A DNA stretch of 64,000 nt, taken from positions 620,001-684,000 of the forward strand of contig NC_088317.1 of assembly GCF_910592395.1 (NCBI RefSeq), written 5' to 3'. Shown here in pieces: positions 13,735 through 25,000 of the stretch. Below the pieces are notes generated by a model. It made no database searches and had not been told where the DNA came from. It worked only from the letters and a program-made list of their open reading frames with translations. Source of the stretch: Lineus longissimus. Taxonomy: Eukaryota > Nemertea > Pilidiophora > Heteronemertea > Lineidae. How positions within the stretch are numbered: the stretch's first letter is position 1; each line of letters begins with the position of its first letter. Both the position numbers and the translations under genes were made by a program.

Positions 13735-15463
13735 ATGGCTGTGATACTGCGCCCAGCAACGGACAAAGACCTTTCCTCGTTTAATAAATGGATGGCTAAA
13801 CTGGGATGGGCGTATTCAACAGACTTGAAATACCAACAGGTAAGACCATGTCGATCTATTGGTGTTGTGCGTCGGTATCCTCCGTCCGCAGCTGCGACCA
13901 GTCAGTCGTGAAAGGAGGCGACTTCAGGACTGGCACAAGACGATAAATCGGCATGGGTATGACGTATACCGGAGTCTTTCGAAGAAGTATTCCTGAGGCA
14001 TATCACCCATCCTGAGGAAATCAGGGGTTAATGTTCGCTTCTTCGGCCCTGCACACAAATCCCTGATTTCCTCAGGATGCGTATATCACCCCATTCATCA
14101 CAATGAGCACATAGTGTCATTTAGGTTTACCTCGTTCTCCTCACTGAGTCAGTTTTTTAAAATAGCATGTCTGGTCAGGTAGACAGTGCTGGTCATAGCA
14201 GATCCGCATATATAGGCAGATATAGGCCTATACTGCATCCAAAAAAACTGCTGAGTATACACACATGTACATGTATTCTGACATTTCATATTCAGGCCTG
14301 TGCATCATCATTTGATGTGACCGTCGCCGAAGTGGACGGCGAGGCGGCCGGTAAGTGACCTTTTTGTTTTTGTAGATGCCATTCCGTTGCAATTGCATCG
14401 AGCACCATTTGCAGAAAGCTGAGTTTTTGGTCGAATCCATACAGATGAAATTGACTTGACCAGTCCAATCGTGCAAACTCTGCTTTACCCTGTCTGCAAA
14501 TAGGGCAATGGGCCCAATATCAAAATGGAACAAGAGCGCTCGTATTACACAGGCGAGTGAGCATGAAGGGTGCTTGCTTGTTGTTCAACAATTTCTCGAT
14601 ACAGCCAGACACAAACCACCCTTCCGCTAAGCAGGGCTATCCTTTTCATTATCGACGTCACCTATATAAAAAAATTGGTGATAATTCATGCTTTTTAAGA
14701 AAATACTAAGTACCCATCTGCCTACACCTTTCTTTCAGGCATCGCTGTTTGGGCCAAGGTTACAGATAACCTCTTCCAGTTGACTGACCTTGTTGTGGAC
14801 GAGCAAGTCCGCGGTAAGGGGGTCGGCAAACGACTCGTGGAAAATCCCCCTGAATTTACGAAAGGCAAGAATCGTTGGTTGAACGCTGTTGAAAGTGCTC
14901 TCGACTTTTACCCCAAGTTCGGGTACACCATCCAGGCCGAGGGAGAATACAGTCACATACGAGGTCATCCAAAGGTCACGAGCGAGGCAACAAAGGTCAA
15001 GGCCAATGATGCTACGAATGATGTCACGATTACTGATGTCGGCCAAACGAGTTTCACTGAATTCCTCCGGTATGAAAGGTCTGTCATCAACAACCTCCAT
15101 AAAGAGATGGAATCCCTGATGAAGAGTGTGGCAGATTCGGGCACCGTGATTCTCGCAAAGCACGCTGGGAAAACCGTGGGCGTGGCTTTGCAGCGTTTCG
15201 ACGAGAGCACAAAAATCTGCCGACTTGTCCTATTCGCAGATAGTTCAGATGTCGCAATCAAAATCATTTCATTCATTACTCTGAATCATCTTAAAGACCA
15301 CGAGCTGCTTTTGACTGTACCAATGTTGACCAGCAATACTCGAGCTCTGGCCGAATATTTTGACTTGGAAATTGTGCGGTTTGGGAGAGCGATGTTCAAC
15401 CTTCGGGATGCGTTCAAGACAGATGTTGACATAGAGAAGGTCTACTCCTACATACCGATCTAG
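13735..15463 (+). CDS. GNAT-family N-acetyltransferase
   Basis: Three exons (13735-13839, 14296-14350, 14739-15463) join to a 294-residue protein. The donors are GTAAGA and GTAAGT and both acceptors end in cag. The N-terminal half is a GNAT fold. An Ala-Gly-Ile-Ala-Val-Trp-Ala-Lys strand and Leu-Val-Val-Asp strand lead into V-R-G-K-G-V-G-K-R-L, the RxxGxG loop that binds acetyl-CoA. After a short linker (about residues 140-160) the C-terminal half has a second GNAT-like pattern ending in an Arg-Phe-Gly-Arg-Ala-Met-Phe segment. This resembles two-domain YitH-type acetyltransferases, an assignment made from memory of the family layout. Substrate is unknown. The Met was chosen as the first in the exon, before the ILRPATDKDL strand. 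Confidence 0.78.
14008..14079. repeat. Inverted repeat in acetyltransferase intron 1
   Basis: The 19-bp arm catcctgaggaaatcaggg (14008-14026) is repeated as its exact complement at 14061-14079, leaving a 34-base loop. Short atatcaccc repeats lie just outside both arms. It may be a small foldback repeat. Confidence 0.6.
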
Positions 15464-15526
15464 TCATGAACAATATCGTCTGGGCTAGTCGAGACGCCAG
15501 CGGTCAACAATCTACTCTGCAGTCTA

Positions 15527-15612
15527 GTTTACAATCTACCTTGGTCTAGTTGGCATCTACCGTGGTCTAGTTGGCAACTTGCCAACTAGACCACGGTAGA
15601 TTGTAAACAATC
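15527..15612. repeat. Near-perfect hairpin after the acetyltransferase gene
   Basis: A 23-bp arm (15555-15577, containing ctaccgtggtctagttggca) is followed after one base by its exact complement (15579-15601). The left arm is preceded by a second direct copy of ctacc-tggtctagttggca, and gtttacaatc at 15527 pairs with gattgtaaac beyond the right arm. It lies 60-150 bp after the stop codon and could be a foldback element or a 3'-end structure. Confidence 0.65.
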
Positions 15613-15987
15613 CACTAAGTCTCTTCCGGAAGTCTGCTTAACAATGGCATATATACTACTGGACAATTACTGGAGCAAAAGAGACAATACTACTGGTGTT
15701 AACAGTATTGTCTTTAACGCCAAATTCCAGATTTATGTTTCAATGAGTAACTAACCTTAAACACTACTGCTATCTGAGTAAAAGCTCATTCGATACGCTC
15801 GACAATCCATTTGGTTTGAGGATAACAAATGAAGACAAGAACACAAGGTCTATCGTCACCAGAAAAGTCTATAATTTTGAGAATGAAAGTATTTATTTGT
15901 TCCACTGCTTCCTTCGAAAGTACCAACAAAGAATCGAGAAATATCACGACGTTCCTGGTCTACGCTTCTTTAGTAACCAACTCACGA
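15613..15987. other. 3' flanks of two convergent genes
   Basis: The acetyltransferase (+) and the large modular gene (-) converge here. Apart from the minus-strand poly(A) signal at 15892 nothing is recognised. Confidence 0.4.
15892..15897 (-). terminator. Candidate poly(A) signal of the large modular gene
   Basis: AATAAA on the minus strand, 91 bp after the proposed stop codon at 15988-15990, which supports the proposed terminal exon. Confidence 0.45.
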
Positions 15988-16004
15988 TCACCCAGTGGAC
16001 GAAT
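15988..16004 (-). CDS. Terminal coding exon of the large modular gene
   Basis: A strong ttgtttcag acceptor precedes 17 bases that complete a Tyr codon and then read Ser-Ser-Thr-Gly-stop. Joined to the last D exon this gives GISWSYSSTG-stop. That matches the D-to-C junctions of other cassettes (GLSWSYSGS, GISWSYSSS), so it looks like a C exon cut short by a stop. Confidence 0.5.
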
Positions 16005-19000
16005 CTGAAACAACAAAAATTATGCGTTTTTTAGATAAATACATGTACGACGAGAACATAAAGGAATATCTATTGCCACTGGGCAGGTATGCCGCACATT
16101 GGATGCTCACTCGATACGGAGGCAGCACTCCTATATTGTTATTGATCCATAAAGGTTCAAAGATGGCCAGCATTTCATCCAACATCTTTGTAGCTGTACT
16201 GCTTCACTGTTCACGAATTGTCTTTGTATTGCCTTTAAATGATGTTCGAGGTTAGATATTGAAGTGTGGGGTTAGTACTGCCTGACTGTTCTTATTCAAA
16301 ACTGGAGTTTGGTCCAGATCGCGGAATACACACATGGAAAGGGAGAAACCACGTTGACTACTTACAGCTTGTTCTGGAATAACCTAAAACGAGCACATAA
16401 AGTTGGTGTGTTGACAGTTTGCAAGGAACATGAAAAATATAGAGTAACAGTGATTCGAAAAAGTGTCGACACAATACAATGTCAATTACGTGTTTTTGAT
16501 CTCTGTCCTGAATTTAACTTGACACGTCCAACCCTACCCCTGCATCAGCGAACAATGGAGCAGGACTACTCAACGGGGGACTATGTCTACGTTCCCATCG
16601 TTGATAGAGGTGGCTGTTACTTACTGCTGCTTGTTCGCATGGGCGTGGTGTAAGACCGAGTGGATGCTGAAACACCAAGGATCGTGATAAGGTGCGAAGG
16701 TTGACCATTCATGCTCCGGCCATCATTGTCAAGAAGAGATGGCTAAGGCATGTTTTCCACATCTTTGGTGTTTCCATACAGAAGGCAGCCAGAGCTAGCG
16801 ACCACGACTTTTTAATAGGGGAACACATAGAAATGTGTCACTCTTGTTTTCCAACGCACTCTAAAACAATGAGAGGAAAAAGAAATACTCGGAATCATCA
16901 CACCTGTACTGGTACATGGATTGTCAAAGTGGTAAACACAATCAGAAGTAAACTCTACAATAAAGACTAGTAAATGCTTTTACTTCAGTTTTGTACAGAA
17001 AGGCCTAGTGAAAATGTACATGGAGATTTAGATAAAAGCATTTGCTAGTCTTTATTCATATCACCCATTAACTCGATTGCATCGATAGCTATCTGTCCTT
17101 CTTCATGAGCGTGCAATCTGACTGTGATAATTCAAGATGTATTGCACCAGCCAAGTGGTTCTTTTAACCCGGTGTATTACTTACACGACCAACTGATTCC
17201 TATTGAAGAGAAGAGGTGTTTAAATTAGGATGCAAATGTTAACATAGTGCATGTCCTCTTAAAAGTGGTAGTTGTAACTTTTTGTGTGCGGTCACTTTGG
17301 TATAATTTGAAGGTATGAAGTCATGGGCAGCGCTTGACGACAAGCGACACACATACTGGAACACTACTCATCGAGATAGTGTCAACTAAATGCTCTACAT
17401 TGTATGCTAATAGTTACTTAGAAATAGTTCTGATAGTTACCATACTTGGCCGCGTTCGTCTTCACTAAACAAAGAAGAAACAATAACGATACTTTCATTT
17501 ATCGTTTAGGGATCTAAAAAATATGAGCATAGTAAAACAAGGTTCTCAGTTTGTGGCTGTCGATGAAGTGAGAGCCCTGTGACCGATTTAAAAGAACGGA
17601 TCGGGGCCTGTTGTATCTAGATGTGTGGTAGAGCTGTATCTTATCTTGACGGTTCCTGCCACCAGCTGTCACCTTAAACTGTGATTATGTACAGACCATC
17701 AGCACTCCATACTTCGAACTCCTACCCGTATGATAATATAGGGCCAACTGCATTTATTCAATGAAATACTGATACTTACACCAAGCCGTGAACAGTTTAA
17801 AGTCGGACACTAGAACAAAAAGTGAAAAATAAAAAACATACATTCTAGCTAGAAAGAACAAGGGGTAGTATTTTCTTATTATTGATTGTCGAAAGATGAT
17901 TGGAAACAAAGAAAGCTGACCCCGGACAAAAACACGATCAGTAGGCATGGTAGGAACAAGGCTGTCGTGACAACACGATTTGTACATGTATCAGAATGCA
18001 AGAATTGAGCAGCGATAAGTATGAGGTAGTACAATGTCCACAGAAGATTGGAACAGAATACCTACATATTTCAACCTGAATGGTGTTGGTCTTTTACAAA
18101 AGTCAAACTCACCTTTGCAGTTGGTTCCTTTAGCCGTTGTTCCTGAAGGACATTTACCATACGCTCCAAACATTGTCAGAGGGAAGGTTTGCCCGGAGGC
18201 GGATTGCACTGAGGAAATGGAATATGATGCTTTAATCAGTCGAGGAAACGAGTACGTTTTCTTTGAAAAGTTAACAATAATGATGATAAATTCTAGACTG
18301 CAGCTGTGGTAGTGAGGAGTCATCCAATAGCCGCAATCAGACAATGATAGTCAAGGTTTATAAAGAATATGAAAACCAACTCCCTACACAACATTTGTGG
18401 TTAATTGCAAGGCAATGATATTCCACAGTTACAGTCTAAATATGATTTAAAGGATCGATCTAGAGTTTTCGTTTGATACTCAGTTACTTACTGGTTTGCA
18501 TCGGCTGGGTGGAGGTAGTGGCTGAATGTCAACGAGAACAAGTGACCCATATCATTATATTTAGACTCCGACTACATACAATGTACAAAATATTCAGATT
18601 TTCATTGTTATCATTGGTATCATAAAGAGAGAACAAGAAAACCAAAAAGAAAGAGACGATCGTGCGTGATTCCTACTCGGTGTTTATAAAACTACATGAA
18701 CATTATCAGCAATACGTATTTGTCCATAGAATTAATAATTCTGCATTTCCAAGAGAAAAAAGTCATCTGTTTGTTCAACTTACCAGTCCAGCTGATTCCT
18801 AGAAGAAGAAAAATGCTTTAAAAACCGAACTGGCCATGGGATACTTCGAAACAATCAACATGCCTGTATTTGTAAACTCGATCAGTGCGTGAAAAATTCC
18901 TGATCATATTGGTGATATCTCTTGGATGGCAGTTCGAGGCTTGTTTGAGGCTATATCCTTGAATGAGATTGTCATTCTTATATTACATTTGGTCAAATCG

Positions 19001-22000
19001 ATAAATTATTCATGTCTACCACCTTGGAAATTAATACACTTTGTCGAAACTATACAATCATTAAGATGAAGTTTTATTAAGAACAAGAATACTAAATACG
19101 TTAGAAAAGATGTTGTTACCATATTTGGCTGCATTCGTCTTCACTACAAAACCAGAAACATCAATTACATTAGATTTGACCTAGACCTAGGTCTATGTGA
19201 CCAGACATTATTATTATGATGAGACTCGTAGACAGAGGATGTGACTACAGAAGTGGGCGAGCCATACACGAGATGGGCATCATTAACAAGACACTTCATG
19301 AGTGGGAATCGGGAGTCCTCAGCCAAAGGATGTTGTGGAGAGGCTTTTTGGGGAGACGAAAGCCGGTGGTAGCAGCGAACACTGCCACTGCTTGCCTATA
19401 CATGTATATGGGGAAATGGTTTTGAGACTCGACTCATTGGGTGATATGAATAAAGAGAAGTTAATGCTTTTATCTAAAACTCCAAGTACATTTACACTTG
19501 GCCTTTCTGTACAAAATTGAAGTAAAAGCATTTGCTAGCCTTTAGCCTGTCTATTCGAGAAAGTGTAGTTCCCTTTACTGCCACTGCCATAGATCCATTT
19601 GCTAGCTCACTGTCTGCAATCCTTTGACAAGTCCCTTTGATGTCATTACTAGGAGATCTGTTTGTAGATTTGATACTTACACCAAGTTATGAATAGACTG
19701 GCGCTGGTCACTGGAATAGATAATTTGGAACACTTAACAAACTGATCAAAAACGACGTCTCGGACAAGAAGTAGTGATGCGATGGACAGTTGTACAGTTA
19801 TATTTGCAATGCAACTAGCATTTCATCCAATTCTACTTTGAATCATATCATGTCATTCAAGACCATTGGGAGAGAAAGCACACGTTCTGACTGTCATCCT
19901 CACCTTTGCAGTTGGTTCCACTGGCCGCTGTTCCTGAAGGACATTTACCATACGCTCCAAACATTGTCAGAGGGAAGGTTTGCCCAGATGAGAATTGCAC
20001 TGGAAAATAAGTAGGCATGTTATGATATCTTTATTAGACGTCTCAGGGCAGCATTTCACGTCACTACTCTAATAAGAGTCCAAAACGTAATTAAGTTGGG
20101 ACTGGGTTTTGATGTAATTTTTTCTTCGTTACTTACTGGTAGAAGTGCTGGTACTGGTCGAAGAGGCTGAAATAGCAAGATGCTTGTCTATTCAAGAGAA
20201 CGATATGAGAAGTTTATAACATATCAAATGGAAAAGGGAACCATCCAATCCAATCAATCGCCATCAATGTCATCAGCATATGATGGTGTCTAGTTATGGT
20301 ATTCAGCGAAGGAGTTATCATGTTGTTCGTCTAGTGCATCTTTGCATATTCGTACTGTTCATGGAAGAAGCTGTCTAATCTTCTATATGAATATAGTTTA
20401 CAAGAGACCATGAAAAGGCATTCGTACTTTGTCCTGATCCGTGGTTGTCCCCGGATATGTGTCCTTCTTCAAACCCTGAAGATCCACCACCCGATTCGTG
20501 GCTGTCTCCAGATGTGTGTCCTACTTCATACCCTCCCGATCCGTGGCTGTCCCCAGACGTATGACCTACTTCATATCCGTCTGATCCGTGGCTGTCCCCT
20601 GCTGTGTGTCCTTCCTCATACCCTCCCGATCCGTGGCTGTCCCCAGACGTATGACCTACTTCATATCCTTCTGAGCCGTGGCTGTCCCCTGCTGTGTGTC
20701 CTTCCTCAAACCCTCCCGATCCGTGGCTGTCCCCAGATGTGTGTCCTTCCTCATACCCTCCCGATCCGTGGCTGTCCCCAGATGTGTGGCCCTCCTCATA
20801 GTCTGATCCATGCTCGTCGCCAGATGTGTGGCCCTCCTCATAGTCTGATCCATGCTCGTCGCCAGATGTGTGGCCCTCCTCATAGTCTGATCCATGCTCG
20901 TCGCCCCACGTGTGACCTTCCTCATAGTCATAGTCGCCAGACGTGTGACCCTCCTCTTTCCCTTCTACAGTTTAACGAAGAGAAAAGCACACTTTATGAA
21001 AAATCAAAGTAACCGAGAGAGGGAGAACATATACTGTCGATGTTGTCCATTCCCATGCCTGATGCTGAAAACATTCCTTATAAACTGACTGCTGATATTA
21101 TCACATACTGATGATGTCATTTTTTCTTTCTCAACTGTGCTTGTCAGTATTTACTTTATGGAAAATATTTTGATCATGAGAATTTGATAACTAGAGTCCT
21201 GGGCAAATGATTGTCATCTGACTACGCCATACCTCTGACTGTATAAGACTTACCAGTTGGGAAGCTAAGATTGGTGACTGAAAGACGAAATATGCAGTTA
21301 GTCACCTTTGTTTTCTTATTTATATTAATCCAACTTCTCAGGCAAGGCATTACTACGGTGAGAAACGCTGGCGTTTAATATAAATATTAAAGATGTTTGT
21401 AAGGCGTCAACCAGCTGGTTCATCTTCGATCATCTTCCTGTCCACTTACACTCGTCCTACGTATACACGTGATGCCTCACTAATATTTTAGATACATGTA
21501 TTGTAGATATTTGAGGCATTTGCATGGAGGGGCATAAACTATGCCAGATGGCAACTGGATCCCTATAAAAGCTTTGTGTCCTCTCTTTGCGACAGTGCAC
21601 ATACAAGAACAATTGTCCCATGGTCTAACCCATGAGCTGATTGCCAATGAATTGATCAGTTTACGTAATGGCATTACTCTCTTGTTCATTTGGGCCATGG
21701 ACGGACTGAATGCCCTATTGACATGACATAGCGAAAACTGCTTTAAGTTTGCATGGCCATACTTACTTTTTATGAAGTATTTGGCAGCATTTGCTTTCAC
21801 TGTTAAGAAAACAACAACAAAATATCTTAAATCAGCGTTGCCCTCATTCAAACCGAATTTACAAATTTGTGGTTGATTCTGATTTGTTCTTTCTTTACTA
21901 ATCTGTGCTAGACAATGTTAACCTAAATTCATATAAATCAGTTTTACGGAGATACAGTTTTAATTATTTAACAAGTTCAATTAATGATGACTTATATATT

Positions 22001-25000
22001 TATACAAAGATCAACGTTATACTCTTAAAAGCACATCAAAATATTACTTTTTGGTAATTTCATACTTACGCCATGTGACGAACATCATGAACTTGTTGAC
22101 TATAAACAAAGCAATGGGTTATTTTATATCAGTTGCTGGTTAGTTCTTTGTTCGCTGATGTTTGGTTATTCTTTTGAAGATTGACAGAGATTCGAAAAAG
22201 CAGGTGTCCATTTATCATCATCATTTCGGAATCGTGTTCCTTTCGGAACTTTCCCAGAATTGTTGAGACATTTGTGATTCCAGATAGAATTAACAAGGAA
22301 AGGTCTAGCAATGTCGGTAACTTACTGACACAGTTGTTTCCCTTTTTCTCAGTGCCCTTCGGGCAAACACCCTTGAAGAAGTAGATGGAATAACTACCAT
22401 CTGAAATATGAGAAAGGTCATGCTTGGTCAAGCCAGTGCAGCCACGAACCATACACAGAAGTCCATTGTGCAGCCATATCATCGAAACATTCGGATAGAG
22501 TTCGCGTTATACTCTGACTGAAGACAAACGGACAAAATGATGTTATAAATGCCAAGAGCAATCTTGTCTGAAGTACCATACATGTCAATCTATTGAGATC
22601 TTCATGAATCCTGATCTCTCCTACCTGGCTTGAATTGAGTTGTATCCAACGTGACTGAAGCGAAAATAACGTATGGTCATATTATTTGATGCATTGAATC
22701 ATTACATGCAAATGTAAAAAAAACCAGTGTGACTACAGCATGTGTCCACTCAAAAGAGAAATCATGTAATCTTGTCAAAACTGAAATACCTCCTCGACCA
22801 CAATTGTTTCAGGGATTTCCCTAAGTTTGATCAGAATGCATCTTTAGCCAATTTTTAAACAATTGAACAGCAATTATTTAAGTGTCTAATACTTACCCCA
22901 AGGAATGTTTAGTTTTGAGACTTAATAGAAAGAGAGGTAGAATTAGATGAAAGAAGAGAGAATGGAAAGGATGCTTCCAACAGTCACAGTTGGAAAAGGA
23001 ATTGGAAGTAATATGCAACAAATGCAGCCCACAAAAGAACTGACCTGCTATTGAATGGGACAATACACAGCATATTTCCACAAGTAAACCAAACTCTTTT
23101 TAAGAAGTATCTAAATCGACTTAACACAACGGTAGTCTAGATCGACGTTTACAGAGGTTTACTTACTGTCGATGTTATAAGTCGCAGCATTTACTCTAAC
23201 TGTTTAAAGAAGAATATGATATTGCTACGTCATACTTTTAGAAGACCTAAACCTATTCTCTGCCGTGTGAACGACAGTGCCATGAGTGAACAGAGTTCTT
23301 TAAAAACGTCCAGATGGATGAGCAAGTTATAAGATAATAGTTCTCAGTTCTAACAGGCATTGTATTAGGTGGTATTGTAAGGGATGTCACGAAAGAAGAC
23401 TCATCAGATAAATGAAAAGAAACAAATTTCTCTTTCATAATGAATGACAGTAAACATCTTGATTGGCTACTTACACCAACTTATGAATAGGTTGAACTGC
23501 TTGACTGAAAAACAAAACAAATACACCCAGTTGAATAATTAAGTCTTGAAAGAACAGGTTGGAGGCTCTTTGAATTGATTGCAGAGGACGTTAGGATGTT
23601 CACACCAGAATATCCGTCTGAGGATGCCTTTCTAGCCCTGCAGGTGCAAGGCTTGTCACATCATCCACGGCATCAGATGGGGAAACTTAGTGAATTTGAC
23701 ATGGAAACACCTACAGGACTGTCCCCTGTACCAGGATTTACGAAATAGATTCTGGCCAAAGGACACGAAGGTCGAAGAAAAGCTGTGGGGAACACAGCCG
23801 GACCTTCGGGCGACAAGCCGCTTCATCTCCGCCACAGGACTGAGGTTATAGTACTTAGGCAGGTTGAACGCTGAAGAAGAAGAAGAAGAAGACATGGAAA
23901 CAGAGCAGAGATGTTGGAGAATTACTTACTGAGACAGGTGTTTCCTTCCTTGATGGTTCCCACTGGACATACACCATTGAACAACGTGACCGAAAATGTA
24001 CCCCCTGAAACATAGAATTTCTCTATGTAGGTTCTCTAATAGCGTCAAGAGTGTACTGAAATCTCCCAGCCAATCTACTACAGGACAGGACAGAAAAAGT
24101 GTCCCATCCTCTGTCCTCCCTGTCAATCCATAACTGCCCCACAATATCATATTGATGATTTTCCCCTTCAAATTTCTTGGCAGAAGTGCTTACAGATTCC
24201 TCACCGTAAATAAGCTGGCACAATGTTACAAAACATGGATTCCCACAAAAAAATACATACAATTTAAGTATTTTTATATGTTATTATAATTTGGTTCTCC
24301 ATCTTTAAGATATTACTGAAACACAAGAAATTCATCGATATTATGAGCAGTTTCTAAATTCCTTATTTAGCCAATTCTATTTTTAGCTGTATGGATTGTA
24401 AAGTAATCTTCAGATAACAGACACTTAGCTACCGGTTGACATACCTTGTTTCAATTCGTTTTGAGTGATGATGACGGATGGGAACGTTACTTGCGTTACT
24501 AAATGTGTATAAGAAGGTAACATTATGATATATGTGATCAACAACAGTTAGTCCCAGGTGATAATCTTGAACTAAAAATACAGGAAGATTTTGGACAACT
24601 GGAGGATTTGACAGGCTAATGGCTTTTATCAATAAGTTTCCCAAATGTCTTAATAAGGTCAGCTGGCCTCGTGGCCTAATGGACAAGGCGTCTGACTTCG
24701 AATCAGAAGATTGCAGGTTCGAGTCCTGCCGGGGTCGATATTTTTGTATAAATACTTACTGTCAATGTTTAATTTCACAGCATTCTTTTGCACTGTAAAC
24801 AAAACATGACATAAAAACACTAATGACTTCTAATAAAGTTTTTGATTTATGAAATGAACTGTGGGGAGGTACTGGGTTGGTAATTACACTCTGAAGATAG
24901 CAAGATGTGATCATAGCGAAACTGAATGCAGATAGAAATTCGGGTTTGTGGGTCTCAATCACGTTTTTAAAGAACTTTAGATAATATTACTCAGAGAACA

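Noticed and set aside
16309-16653. 114-codon plus-strand open frame in the last intron of the modular gene
   Set aside because: No recognised motif, no flanking exons, and no clear promoter or poly(A) signal of its own.
20410-21012. 200-codon plus-strand open frame rich in R-G-C-P-Q
   Set aside because: It is the complement of SGH-rich exon 2. The minus strand has the splice sites and fits the surrounding gene.
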